Under the pieces are notes generated by a model that was not told where the DNA came from, made no database searches, and saw only the letters and a list, made by a program, of their open reading frames with translations. Shown in pieces: positions 55,264-63,670 of a stretch of DNA of 64,000 nt. Location of the stretch: positions 62,001 to 126,000 of the forward strand of contig CAVQCO010000009.1 in NCBI GenBank assembly GCA_963711065.1, written 5' to 3'. The translations under genes were made by a program, and so were the position numbers. This DNA comes from Bog-473 sp963711065. GTDB taxonomy: Bacteria; Actinomycetota; Acidimicrobiia; Acidimicrobiales; RAAP-2. Numbering within the stretch: position 1 is the stretch's first letter; each line of letters opens with the position of its first letter.

Positions 55264-56087
55264 CCGCCTCACTCGACGTCCTGCGCGACGAGCTGCGCCG
55301 GCTCGGACGCGTCGTCGTCGCCTTCAGCGGCGGCGCCGACTCGTCGCTGCTGGCCAAGGTGGCACACGACACGCTCGGGCGATCGGCCGTGCTCTGCGCC
55401 ACCGCCCTCTCCCCCTCGCTCGCCGGCGCCGAGGAGCGCGAGTGCCGCGCCCTGGCCGACGAGTGGGATCTGCGCTGGGTGGGCGTGCCGACCCACGAGA
55501 TGCAGGACGCCGCCTACGTCGCCAACAGCCCCGACCGGTGCGCCCGCTGCAAGACGGCGCTGATGGACGCGCTCGGGCCCCTGGCCGGCGCCGAGGGGGC
55601 GGCGGTGGTCCTCGGGGTGAACGTCAGCGATCTGGGCGACCACCGCCCCGGGCAGGCGGCGGCGGCGGCGGCGGGCGCCGTCTTCCCCCTCGTCGACGCC
55701 GGCTTCACCAAGGACGACATCCGGCACTGGTCGCGCACCCTCGGGCTGCGCACCTGGGACAAGCCGGCCGCGGCCTGCCTCGCCTCCCGCCTGCCCTACG
55801 GCATGCCCGTCACGCTGGGCCGACTCGCCGCGGTCGAGCGGGCCGAGGCGGCGCTGCGCGCCCTGGGCCTGGGGCAGCTGCGCGTGCGCCACCACGGCGA
55901 CGCCGCCCGCCTGGAGGTGGAGGCCGACGCGCTCGCTGACGTGCTGGACCGGCGGGCCGACGTCGTGGCCGCCGTCCGGGGCGCCGGGTTCACCTTCGTC
56001 GCGTTGGACCTGGAAGGCTTCCGGTCGGGCAGTCTCAACCGTGCGCTCGGGCAGGCGCGGGCGAGCGAGGAGGAGGAGGAACGATGA
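55260..56087 (+). CDS. larE: ATP-dependent sacrificial sulfur transferase LarE family
   Basis: A 275-aa PP-loop enzyme (VVAFSGGADSSLLAKVAHD). SPDRCARCKTALMDALG and WDKPAAACLASRLPYG match LarE, the latter holding the cysteine that in L. plantarum LarE gives its sulfur to the nickel-pincer cofactor of lactate racemase. No larB or larC is in the window, so it may serve another sulfur-insertion step here, or the partners lie elsewhere. It overlaps hemQ and the NIL gene by four bases each. Confidence 0.85.
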   Translation: MTASLDVLRDELRRLGRVVVAFSGGADSSLLAKVAHDTLGRSAVLCATALSPSLAGAEERECRALADEWDLRWVGVPTHEMQDAAYVANSPDRCARCKTALMDALGPLAGAEGAAVVLGVNVSDLGDHRPGQAAAAAAGAVFPLVDAGFTKDDIRHWSRTLGLRTWDKPAAACLASRLPYGMPVTLGRLAAVERAEAALRALGLGQLRVRHHGDAARLEVEADALADVLDRRADVVAAVRGAGFTFVALDLEGFRSGSLNRALGQARASEEEEER

Positions 56088-56329
56088 GCCAGGTGCGGGT
56101 GAAGGTGAAGCTGACGTTCCCCGAGTCCGAGGTCCGGCGGGCCGTGCTCGCCACGATGGTGCGCCGCTTCGACGTCGAGCCCAACATCCGCCGGGCCGAC
56201 GTCGAGGAGCACCGGGGCTGGATCGTCTGCGAGGTCGACGGGGAGGCCGGCCAGGTCGAGGCGGCGCTCGACTGGCTGCGCGGCGAGGGGATCACCGTGG
56301 ACCTGCTGGGGGACGTGCTCGAGGGGTGA
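56084..56329 (+). CDS. NIL domain protein, 81 aa
   Basis: A small ferredoxin-fold NIL domain: RVKVKLTFPESEVRRAVLAT and DVEEHRGWIVCEVDGEAGQV with a final EGITVDLL. NIL domains occur at the C-termini of MetN and in Fe-S proteins and may bind a sulfur-containing ligand. The ATGA overlap with larE suggests functional linkage to LarE. Stand-alone form; one cysteine. Confidence 0.85.
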   Translation: MSQVRVKVKLTFPESEVRRAVLATMVRRFDVEPNIRRADVEEHRGWIVCEVDGEAGQVEAALDWLRGEGITVDLLGDVLEG

Positions 56330-56347
56330 GGGGCCGCCGGGCCCGCT

Positions 56348-56536
56348 TCAGGGGTCCTCGGGGCTCCGGGGGACGTGCCATCCGGCCGAGGAGACCTTGC
56401 GCGGCTCGTAGAAGACGCAGCCCTCGGGGCAGGCGAACGGCAGCGGCTCGTTGGCGTCGACCTTGCAGCGCTCGAGGCGCTCGCCGCGAGGCGTCGTCCG
56501 CATCACGTAATGGCGGCAATCCTTGTTGACGGGCAC
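56348..56536 (-). CDS. Small four-cysteine hypothetical protein, 62 aa
   Basis: Starts GTG 56536; C-x16-C-x11-C-x3-C layout (KDCRHYVMRT, ERCKVDANEP, FACPEGCVFYEPRK) suggests a zinc or iron-sulfur site. No known function. Separated from the Nudix gene start by 45 bases on the other strand. Conserved look but short; moderate support only. Confidence 0.6.
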   Translation of the reverse strand: MPVNKDCRHYVMRTTPRGERLERCKVDANEPLPFACPEGCVFYEPRKVSSAGWHVPRSPEDP

Positions 56537-56581
56537 GTCCCATTCTGGCCCAGCCGGCGGGCCGCGGTAGCGTCACCGCCC

Positions 56582-57292
56582 GTGGAGCCCACCGACGACC
56601 GCGACGTCCCGATCAAGACGCTGCTGCGCTGGAGCGAGGCGCTGGCGGCCATCGCACGCACCGGCCTGGGGTTCACCGAGAGCCTCTACGAGCGCGAGCG
56701 CTTCGAGGAGATCCTCAAGGTCGCGGGCGACATCAGGGCCGAGGCCGACGGGGCGGCGGACGAGGCCGACCACGCCGGCGGCCTCGTGCAGGAGTGGATG
56801 GACACCGTGGGCAAGGGCGTCCCCGGCTACGTCACGCCCAAGGTCGCGGTCGGTGCCGCCGTCGGCAACGACAAGGGCGAGCTGCTCCTGATCCAGCGGG
56901 CCGACTCGGGCATCTGGCTCTACCCGACCGGGTGGTGCGACGTCGGGTACTCGGCGGCCGAGGTCGTGGTCAAGGAGGTCGAGGAGGAGACCGGCATCAT
57001 CGTCGAGCCGGTGCGCCTCATCGCGGTCCTCGACGGCCTGCGCCTCGGTTTCACCCGGGTGCCGCTCTACTCGCTGCTCTTCTACTGCCGTGCCGTCGGC
57101 GGCGAGCTCGCGCCGCACCCCCTCGAGACCCGCGACGTCGGCTGGTTCACGCGTGAGACCCTGCCGCACCCCCTGGTCGGCTCGGACCGCTGGGGCGAGC
57201 ACGTCTTCGCGGCCATCGACGGTGAGCGGCGCGACGTCCTCTACGACAGCGTGCGCCAGCCGATGTGGCGGGGCGACGCCTCCACGACATGA
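56582..57292 (+). CDS. Nudix hydrolase with N-terminal helical domain
   Basis: A 236-aa protein. An N-terminal ~70-residue helical region resembles the NUDIX_4-type N-terminal domain found in ADP-ribose or GDP-mannose pyrophosphatase-like enzymes; the Nudix box is GYSAAEVVVKEVEEETGI, with Lys in place of the usual Arg. It would hydrolyse a nucleoside diphosphate linked to another moiety; substrate unknown. GTG 56582 is eight bases after TAGCGT (56568-56573). It overlaps the next gene in ATGA. Confidence 0.82.
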   Translation: MEPTDDRDVPIKTLLRWSEALAAIARTGLGFTESLYERERFEEILKVAGDIRAEADGAADEADHAGGLVQEWMDTVGKGVPGYVTPKVAVGAAVGNDKGELLLIQRADSGIWLYPTGWCDVGYSAAEVVVKEVEEETGIIVEPVRLIAVLDGLRLGFTRVPLYSLLFYCRAVGGELAPHPLETRDVGWFTRETLPHPLVGSDRWGEHVFAAIDGERRDVLYDSVRQPMWRGDASTT

Positions 57293-57729
57293 CGGAGGTC
57301 CGGGTCGTCGCGTCCGTCGACGACGACCTGGTGGCGGCACTGACCTTGCTGCTGCCCCAACTTTCTCGCTCCGCGTCGCCGCCGACGCACGAGCAGCTGG
57401 CGCGCACCGTGGCCGACCCGGCGACCACGCTCTTCGTGGCGGAGGAGGACGGACGGATCGTCGGCTCGCTGACCCTGGTCGCCTTCGAGATCCCGACCGG
57501 GCGGCGGGCCTGGATCGAAGACGTCGTCACCGACGCCGGCGCCCGCGGCAAGGGGGTGGGCAGTGCACTGATCAATGCGGCAGTGGCCCACGCCTCGGTG
57601 TTCGGCGCGCGGACCGTCGACCTCACCTCGCGGCCCCACCGCGCCGACGCCAACCGCCTCTACGTGCGGTTGGGCTTCGAACAGCGGACGACCAACGTGT
57701 ACCGCAAGACCCTCGACGCGTCGGTGTGA
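57289..57729 (+). CDS. GNAT-family N-acetyltransferase
   Basis: A 146-aa acetyltransferase. The acetyl-CoA motif is VVTDAGARGKGVGSALINAA, followed by NRLYVRLGFEQRTTNVYRK. ATG 57289 overlaps the stop of the Nudix gene, so both belong to one transcript. Substrate unknown. Confidence 0.85.
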   Translation: MTEVRVVASVDDDLVAALTLLLPQLSRSASPPTHEQLARTVADPATTLFVAEEDGRIVGSLTLVAFEIPTGRRAWIEDVVTDAGARGKGVGSALINAAVAHASVFGARTVDLTSRPHRADANRLYVRLGFEQRTTNVYRKTLDASV

Positions 57730-57733
57730 CCCG

Positions 57734-58402
57734 TCAACGGTCGGGCGGGAAGGCGGCGGGCAACAGGCGCATCAGCGTCCCGAACATCGGGGTGAAGCGG
57801 CCTTCGCCCCAGGGCAGGTCCGGCTCGTTGGCGAAGGTCTGGCTCAGCACGCCGGTGATGATCGTCGAGACGAGGTAGATCGCACCCTCTTCGTTGGCCC
57901 CCGGGCCGAGCTGTCCCTTGGCCACCGCGTCGGCCAGAGCGCCGCGCTGGAGCTCCACCATCTCCATGCTGACCGCGAACGCATCCGGCGAGGGACGGAA
58001 GCTCGGCACGGGGCGCCAGAAGAGCAACTCCGCGACGGCGCGGTTGGCCAGGCACCACCGCCCGCTCGCCTCGAGGCCTGCGGTGAGCGCGTCCAGCCCG
58101 GCCTCTGCCCCCTGCATGCCGCCGCGCATCGCCTCGAGGTTGGCGCGCTGCCCCTCGAGGAACAACGCGTCATAGACCGCCATGAGCGACGGGAAGTACT
58201 TGTAGAGCGACGGCGGCTGGACGCCCAAGCGTCGCGCCACCTCCGCCAGGCTGAGGGCGTTCACCCCCTCCTCGGTCATGACGTCGCGGGCGATGTCGAG
58301 GATCTCGCGGATGGTCTCCCGCCGGCGCCGGGCCCGGCGGTCGGGCCGCCCGAGGGTGTCCGGACCCACTCCGTCCTGCGCCTCGCCCACGTTCCCTGTC
58401 AC
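57734..58402 (-). CDS. TetR-family transcription repressor
   Basis: A 222-aa TetR regulator. The HTH reads VNALSLAEVARRLGVQPPSL then YKYFPSLMAVYDALF; the C-terminal ligand domain is ~150 residues and unlike common subfamilies. GTG 58402 lies seven bases after TATACT (58415-58410), a leaderless arrangement. It is divergent from the SRPBCC gene, and two AT-rich inverted repeats in the gap are its likely operators. Convergent with the GNAT gene. Confidence 0.88.
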   Translation of the reverse strand: MTGNVGEAQDGVGPDTLGRPDRRARRRRETIREILDIARDVMTEEGVNALSLAEVARRLGVQPPSLYKYFPSLMAVYDALFLEGQRANLEAMRGGMQGAEAGLDALTAGLEASGRWCLANRAVAELLFWRPVPSFRPSPDAFAVSMEMVELQRGALADAVAKGQLGPGANEEGAIYLVSTIITGVLSQTFANEPDLPWGEGRFTPMFGTLMRLLPAAFPPDR

Positions 58403-58409
58403 GCTAAGA

Positions 58410-58456
58410 AGTATAGCTTTAAAGTCGCTTGACAGCTATAGCTAATGATATTAGCT
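58410..58456. promoter_or_regulatory. Divergent promoter/operator between the TetR and SRPBCC genes
   Basis: Two inverted repeats: AGCTAAT-GAT-ATTAGCT (58440-58456) and the longer-spaced TATAGCT...AGCTATA (58412-58418 and 58434-58440). TTGACA lies at 58429-58434. The region is strikingly AT-rich against its surroundings, and the repeats are fit for TetR dimers. Confidence 0.6.
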
Positions 58457-58485
58457 TTACGGTGGAAAGCCGAGGAGGTAGTGAG

Positions 58486-59022
58486 ATGACCCGACTGGAG
58501 AGCACGGAGGACATGACCGAGAACCCCAGCCCGATCCGGAGCAGCCGATGGTGGCTGCGCCAGGACGCGCACTCCGTGGTGATCGAGGCGACGCCGGAGC
58601 GGATCTACGAGTTGGTGGCGGACCTGCCCCGCATGGGGGAGTGGAGCCCCGAGTGCCAGCGAGTGGAGTGGCTGGACGAAGCGCACGGGCCTTCCGTGGG
58701 CGCCCGCTTCGTCGGCCACAACCGAGGCGGCCCCGGCGGCCTCCTGAAGTGGTCGCGCCGTGGCCGCGTGCTCACCGCCGACCCCGGCCGGGAGTTCGCC
58801 TTCGTGACCGAGGAGGGCGGCAAGGAGGGGGTGCAGTGGGACTACCGCTTCGAGACCGTCGAGGGCGGGACTCGTGTCACCGAGTCCTACGAGGTGCACC
58901 GGATACCGACATGGGCCCGCATCGTCGACGTCCCGACCAACCGCGCCCGGGAGTTGCGCGATGGCTTGCGGCACACGCTCGAGCGGCTCAAGAACGCCGC
59001 CGAGACGCCGTCGGCCCGCTAG
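58486..59022 (+). CDS. SRPBCC-family protein (START-like)
   Basis: A 178-aa protein. HSVVIEATPERIYELVADLP and ARFVGHNRGGPGGLLKWSRR, then WDYRFETVEGGTRVTESYEV, are typical of polyketide-cyclase-like SRPBCC proteins, which bind lipids or hydrophobic ligands. ATG 58486 has GAGGAGGT upstream. It is the first gene under the TetR-controlled promoter, followed by the MBL gene 36 bases later. Confidence 0.8.
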   Translation: MTRLESTEDMTENPSPIRSSRWWLRQDAHSVVIEATPERIYELVADLPRMGEWSPECQRVEWLDEAHGPSVGARFVGHNRGGPGGLLKWSRRGRVLTADPGREFAFVTEEGGKEGVQWDYRFETVEGGTRVTESYEVHRIPTWARIVDVPTNRARELRDGLRHTLERLKNAAETPSAR

Positions 59023-59058
59023 CCCCACCCGCCCCTTCGAGACCGAGGAGTCCCCACG

Positions 59059-59868
59059 ATGCACACGTACAAGGCCGCGCCCGACGTCGATGTCGTGACG
59101 TCGACCGCCACCGTCACCGGGTTCGGCAACCTCGCCATCAACGCCTTCGTGATCCACGCACGAGAGCCGGTGCTCGTGGACACCGGCGCCGTGCGGGAGA
59201 GTGACGACTTCATGGCCGCATTGCGGACGGTGGTCGATCCGGCCGACCTCCGCTGGATCTGGCTGACCCACACCGACTTCGACCACATCGGCTCGCTGCA
59301 CCGCCTGCTCGACGAGAACGAACAGCTCCGGGTGGTCACCAGCTTCCTCGGGGTCGGGATCATGAGCCTGGCGGCGCCCCTGCCCATGGACCGCGTGTAC
59401 CTGGTCAACCCGGGGCAGACGGTGGACGTGGGCGATCGGACCCTGACTGCGGTGCGGCCCCCGGCGTTCGACAACCCGATCACCACGGGCCTGAGGGACG
59501 AGCATTCGGGCATCCTCTTCAGCTCGGACTGCTTCGGAGCCCTGCTGGACGAGGTGCCCGAATGCGCCGAGGACCTCTCCGACGAGGCGTTGCGCCAAGG
59601 CCAGGTGTTCTGGGCGACCGTGGACTCCTCGTGGCTGCACAACGTGGACCGGACGGTGTTCGCCTCTGAGCTTGACCGGATCCGCGCGCTGGAACCCACG
59701 ATGGTCCTGAGCAGCCATCTGCCGCCGGCGCGGGGCTCGTCGATGGAGCGGCTGCTCGGTGCGCTCGCAGCGGTCCCCGACGCTTCCCCGTTCGTCGGAC
59801 CGGATCAGGCCGCGCTGGAGCAGATGCTCGCCGAGATGACCGGCGCGGCCGTGTCGCCGGACCCCTGA
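59059..59868 (+). CDS. Metallo-beta-lactamase-fold protein
   Basis: A 269-aa MBL-fold protein. The metal motif is THTDFDHIGS, reading H-x-D-x-D-H rather than the common HxHxDH, as in flavodiiron-like MBL domains; HSGILFSSDCFGALL carries a second metal ligand. No flavodoxin domain is attached. Probably in the SRPBCC operon, controlled by the TetR protein. Its final codons lie in the repeated sequence shared with the 61.67-kb locus. Substrate unknown. Confidence 0.8.
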   Translation: MHTYKAAPDVDVVTSTATVTGFGNLAINAFVIHAREPVLVDTGAVRESDDFMAALRTVVDPADLRWIWLTHTDFDHIGSLHRLLDENEQLRVVTSFLGVGIMSLAAPLPMDRVYLVNPGQTVDVGDRTLTAVRPPAFDNPITTGLRDEHSGILFSSDCFGALLDEVPECAEDLSDEALRQGQVFWATVDSSWLHNVDRTVFASELDRIRALEPTMVLSSHLPPARGSSMERLLGALAAVPDASPFVGPDQAALEQMLAEMTGAAVSPDP

Positions 59869-60728
59869 TCAGCCCATGGCGACGATCGGCGCCGCCAGCG
59901 CGATGCCCCCGGTCGACCCGTGGAAGACGGCGTCGCCGTAGTCGAAGATGCCGCCGTCGGAGGCGACGAGCCAGTAGCCGCCCCCGTCGGGGGTGCCGGT
60001 CATGCCGACGACGGGGCGGTTGAGCGCGATGGAGCCGGCCGAGCCGTGGAAGGCGGCGTCGCCGTAGTCGAAGATCCCGCCGTCGGAGGCGACCAGCCAG
60101 TAGCCGTGGCCGCTGGCGTCGGCGGCCATACCGACGACGGGGCGGTTGAGCGCGATGGAGCCGGCGGAGCCGTGGAAGGCCGCGTCGCCGTAGGTGAAGA
60201 TCCCCCCGTCGGAGGCCACCAGCCAGTAGCCGCGCCCGTCGGGCGTGGGGGCCATGCCGACGATGGGCTTGTTGAGCCGGATGGAGCCGGCCGAGCCGTA
60301 GAAGCCGGCGTCGCCGTAGTCGAAGATCCCGCCGTCTGAGGCCACCAGCCAGTAGCCGCCCCCGTCGGGGGTCGCCGCCATGCCCACGATGGGTGCGTTC
60401 AGATGCAGGCTCCCGGTCGAGCCGTGGAAGGCCGCGTTGCCGAAGCTGAAGATCCCCCCGTCGGAGCCCACCTCCCAGTAGCCCCCGCCACCGGGCGTCT
60501 CGGCCATGCCGACCACGGGCGCGTTGAGGCGCTGGCCGCCCATGGAGCCGTAGAAGGGTTCGCAGAACGAGAACAGGCCGCCGTCGGTGGCCACCAGGCG
60601 GTAGCCCGGTTGGGAGGAGCAGTTGACCGAGGCGCCGAGCTGGCGGGCCTGGCCCGAATTGGGGTCGACCATGAGTGACGACTCGTCGACCGCCTCGAAG
60701 GCGCTCGCCGGCACCGTCTTGAGCTCGT
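59859..60728. repeat. Near-identical ~870-base duplication, copy A
   Basis: Matches 61668-62538 with three differences seen by eye: a missing G (opposite 61706), A for G at about 60130, and T for C at about 60676. It covers the end of the MBL gene (last ~8 bases), the C-terminal repeats and part of the upstream domain of the paralog. Confidence 0.9.
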
Positions 60729-61608
60729 TGAGCAGCGAGGACGGCCAACTCGGGTTGGCATCGGCCCAGAAGTGCCAATTGGGACCGTTGTCGTCGAGGA
60801 TCAACCCGTACTGCTGCAGGGCGCGCAGGATCACCTGGGCCTGGGCCGAGTAGCCCGAGATGTCGAAGCTCGCCTTGAGGCGGAACCGCGCCCCCATCGG
60901 CGGGAGGTTCGGGTTGGCCGCGGTTCCCTCTCCGGCGGTCGCCGGCCAGATGTACGAGGTGTCGGTTGTCGTCGCCTGGACCCGGATGGCGTGCGTGATG
61001 GCGCCCGACTGCACCTCGTCGTAGCGCATCAGCCCCGCCAGGATGGGCGTACCGGCGGCGTCCACCGTCGCCAAGCCGCCCCGGAGGGCGTCGGAGTTGA
61101 GGTTCCAGACGGCGCCGTTGGCGGCGTGCGAGGTGGTCGGACCGGTGTAGTACGCGTCGTAAAGCTCGTAGTCGGTGCACGTTGCCGGGTCGACCATGAT
61201 GGCGTGGCGGTCGCCCGTGCCGCCCTCTATCTGCGTGCCGGCGGTGAACGGGTACGGACCGATGTCGTTCCCGGACGAGCCGAACGTGAGGTAGATCTTC
61301 GCCGTGCCCGGGGGCACCACGTTGATGGGCATGCCGTAGCTGGGAGGGGCGACCGGCTGGAGTTTGGTCGTGGATGCGTCCATGGCGGCCAGCCACTGGG
61401 CGGTGTGCGGGTCCACCGGCAGGTTGCCGATCGGGGTGTTCCAGACGTTGTCGGCCGGGAAGATCGGGCAGGCGGGCGCGCCGGGCAGAGGTGTGCCGGC
61501 GGACGCCACGCCCGGCGCGACGCTCCCGGTGAGGCCCAGCCACAGCAGTGCCGTGGCAACGAACGCAACCGACGGCTTCGCCATCCGTCGTCTCGAGGAG
61601 TCCCGCAT
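59869..61608 (-). CDS. Secreted protein with NVWNTPI domain and six GYWLVASDGGIF repeats, paralog A
   Basis: A 579-aa secreted protein: signal peptide (SVAFVATALLWLGL, cleaved near VASAGT), a ~300-residue domain starting CPIFPADNVWNTPIGNLPVD, with HAIMVDPATCTDYELYDA, PPMGARFRLKASFDISGY and VDESSLMVDPNSG, which I recognise only as a family of unknown function seen in similar bacteria, then six ~42-residue repeats of the type GYWLVASDGGIFDYGDAxF. Same domain order as paralog B. ATG at 61584 is an alternative start. Extracellular; function unknown. Confidence 0.8.
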   Translation of the reverse strand: MRDSSRRRMAKPSVAFVATALLWLGLTGSVAPGVASAGTPLPGAPACPIFPADNVWNTPIGNLPVDPHTAQWLAAMDASTTKLQPVAPPSYGMPINVVPPGTAKIYLTFGSSGNDIGPYPFTAGTQIEGGTGDRHAIMVDPATCTDYELYDAYYTGPTTSHAANGAVWNLNSDALRGGLATVDAAGTPILAGLMRYDEVQSGAITHAIRVQATTTDTSYIWPATAGEGTAANPNLPPMGARFRLKASFDISGYSAQAQVILRALQQYGLILDDNGPNWHFWADANPSWPSSLLNELKTVPASAFEAVDESSLMVDPNSGQARQLGASVNCSSQPGYRLVATDGGLFSFCEPFYGSMGGQRLNAPVVGMAETPGGGGYWEVGSDGGIFSFGNAAFHGSTGSLHLNAPIVGMAATPDGGGYWLVASDGGIFDYGDAGFYGSAGSIRLNKPIVGMAPTPDGRGYWLVASDGGIFTYGDAAFHGSAGSIALNRPVVGMAADASGHGYWLVASDGGIFDYGDAAFHGSAGSIALNRPVVGMTGTPDGGGYWLVASDGGIFDYGDAVFHGSTGGIALAAPIVAMG

Positions 61609-61667
61609 CTACGTCGACGGTACCGCACCCGCCCGCCGGGATCGTCGGATGGCCCCCGTCCTGCCCG

Positions 61668-62538
61668 GGACCCCTGATCAGCCCATGGCGACGATCGGCG
61701 CCGCCGAGCGCGATGCCCCCGGTCGACCCGTGGAAGACGGCGTCGCCGTAGTCGAAGATGCCGCCGTCGGAGGCGACGAGCCAGTAGCCGCCCCCGTCGG
61801 GGGTGCCGGTCATGCCGACGACGGGGCGGTTGAGCGCGATGGAGCCGGCCGAGCCGTGGAAGGCGGCGTCGCCGTAGTCGAAGATCCCGCCGTCGGAGGC
61901 GACCAGCCAGTAGCCGTGGCCGCTGGCGTCGGCGGCCATGCCGACGACGGGGCGGTTGAGCGCGATGGAGCCGGCGGAGCCGTGGAAGGCCGCGTCGCCG
62001 TAGGTGAAGATCCCCCCGTCGGAGGCCACCAGCCAGTAGCCGCGCCCGTCGGGCGTGGGGGCCATGCCGACGATGGGCTTGTTGAGCCGGATGGAGCCGG
62101 CCGAGCCGTAGAAGCCGGCGTCGCCGTAGTCGAAGATCCCGCCGTCTGAGGCCACCAGCCAGTAGCCGCCCCCGTCGGGGGTCGCCGCCATGCCCACGAT
62201 GGGTGCGTTCAGATGCAGGCTCCCGGTCGAGCCGTGGAAGGCCGCGTTGCCGAAGCTGAAGATCCCCCCGTCGGAGCCCACCTCCCAGTAGCCCCCGCCA
62301 CCGGGCGTCTCGGCCATGCCGACCACGGGCGCGTTGAGGCGCTGGCCGCCCATGGAGCCGTAGAAGGGTTCGCAGAACGAGAACAGGCCGCCGTCGGTGG
62401 CCACCAGGCGGTAGCCCGGTTGGGAGGAGCAGTTGACCGAGGCGCCGAGCTGGCGGGCCTGGCCCGAATTGGGGTCGACCATGAGCGACGACTCGTCGAC
62501 CGCCTCGAAGGCGCTCGCCGGCACCGTCTTGAGCTCGT
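61668..62538. repeat. Near-identical ~870-base duplication, copy B
   Basis: Partner of 59859-60728, in the same orientation, offset about 1809 bases. Holds one extra G at 61706, which breaks the reading frame of paralog B close to its C-terminus. Confidence 0.9.
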
Positions 62539-63436
62539 CGACCAGGCCGATCGGCCAGCTCGGGTCCGCCGTGCCCCCGAAGTACCAGTTGGAGCCGTTG
62601 TCGGCCAGGATCAACCCGTACTGCTGCATGGCGTGCAGGATCACCTGGGCCTGGGCCGAGTAGCCCGAGATGTCGAAGCTCGCCTTGAGGCGGAACCGCG
62701 CCCCCATGGGCGGGAGGTTCGGGTCAGAGGCGGTGCCGGCCTCGTGGCGGGCCGGCCAGACGAACGAGGTGTCCGTGGCCTCGGCGGTCATCCGGATGGC
62801 GTGCGTGATGGCGCCCGACTGCACCTCGTCGTAGCGCAGCAGCCCGGGCAGGATCGGGAGGCCGGCGGCGTCGGCCGACGTCCATCCGGCGGGGCGCAGC
62901 GCATCGGAGTCGAGGTTCCAGATGGCGCCCGAGCCGGCGGTGGAGCCCGAGGAGCTGTAATGCGCGTCATAGAGCTCGTAGAGGGTGCACGTGGCCGGGT
63001 TGACCATGATGGCGTGGCGGTCGCCCGTGGCATTCTGGCCGCCCTCGATCGGCGTGTCGGCGCCGAAGGGGTAGGGACCGGGATCGCTCTCGTCCGCGTA
63101 CTCGAACGCGAGCGACACCAGGGGATGGGACGGGGAGACCACGGTGTAGGGCATGCCGTAGGGGTTGGTCGGGTCGCCCGACGGACCGAAGTCGGGATGC
63201 AGGTTGGTGGTGGCGCTGTTCATGCTCGCCAACCACTGGGCGCTGTGCGAGTCGACCGGCAGGTTCGCGATGGGGGTGTTCCAGACGTTGTCCGCCGGGA
63301 ACACGGGACAGTTGGGCGCGCCCGGTACGGGCGTGCCCGCCGACGCCACTCCGGGTGCGCCGCAGAGCATCAGGCCCAGCCCCATGACGCCGGCAGCCAC
63401 GAACGCGAACACCGGCCCCCTCTGCCGTCGTCTCAC
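61678..63436 (-). CDS. Secreted protein with NVWNTPI domain and six repeats, paralog B (one frame break)
   Basis: A paralog of the preceding gene: signal peptide FVAAGVMGLGLMLCGAPGVAS, CPVFPADNVWNTPIANLPVD, HAIMVNPATCTLYELYDA and the same C-terminal repeats. GTG 63436 is chosen because AGGAGGG lies eight bases upstream. The extra G at 61706 shifts the frame after STGGIAL; without it the protein ends LAAPIVAMG at 61678, as paralog A does, with ~585 aa. The two halves of the pair are a mosaic: near-identical repeats but diverged N-terminal domains. Extracellular; function unknown. Confidence 0.78.
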
Positions 63437-63624
63437 GGGCGTCCCTCCTGCCTCGACGGTACCCGACGCGGCACGGCGACCATGACCCGTGACAACGGCC
63501 GATCTACGACGTTCCCTCACCGCCCCGTTCGACCCGGGCCGCGTCGGGCCGGTGCTCGAGGGCCCGCCGCAGCTCCGCCGCCAGCGGGGGCGTCACGACC
63601 GGTCGGCGCGAGGCCCTCTTCCGG

Positions 63625-63665
63625 TAGGGTCGGTCCGGTCCGGTCCGCACACGACACGCGGGAGG
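63625..63665 (+). promoter_or_regulatory. Candidate promoter and ribosome site of the MFS gene
   Basis: TAGGGT (63625-63630) may be a -10 box; three tandem CGGTC units (63631-63645) follow, and GGAGG (63661-63665) lies five bases before the ATG. The rest of the 63437-63670 gap shows no gene. Confidence 0.4.
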
Positions 63666-63670
63666 CAGCC

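Noticed and set aside
59519..63520. A single 1333-residue protein spanning both secreted paralogs
   Set aside because: The frame passes paralog B's stop only because of the extra G at 61706, then runs out of frame through paralog A.
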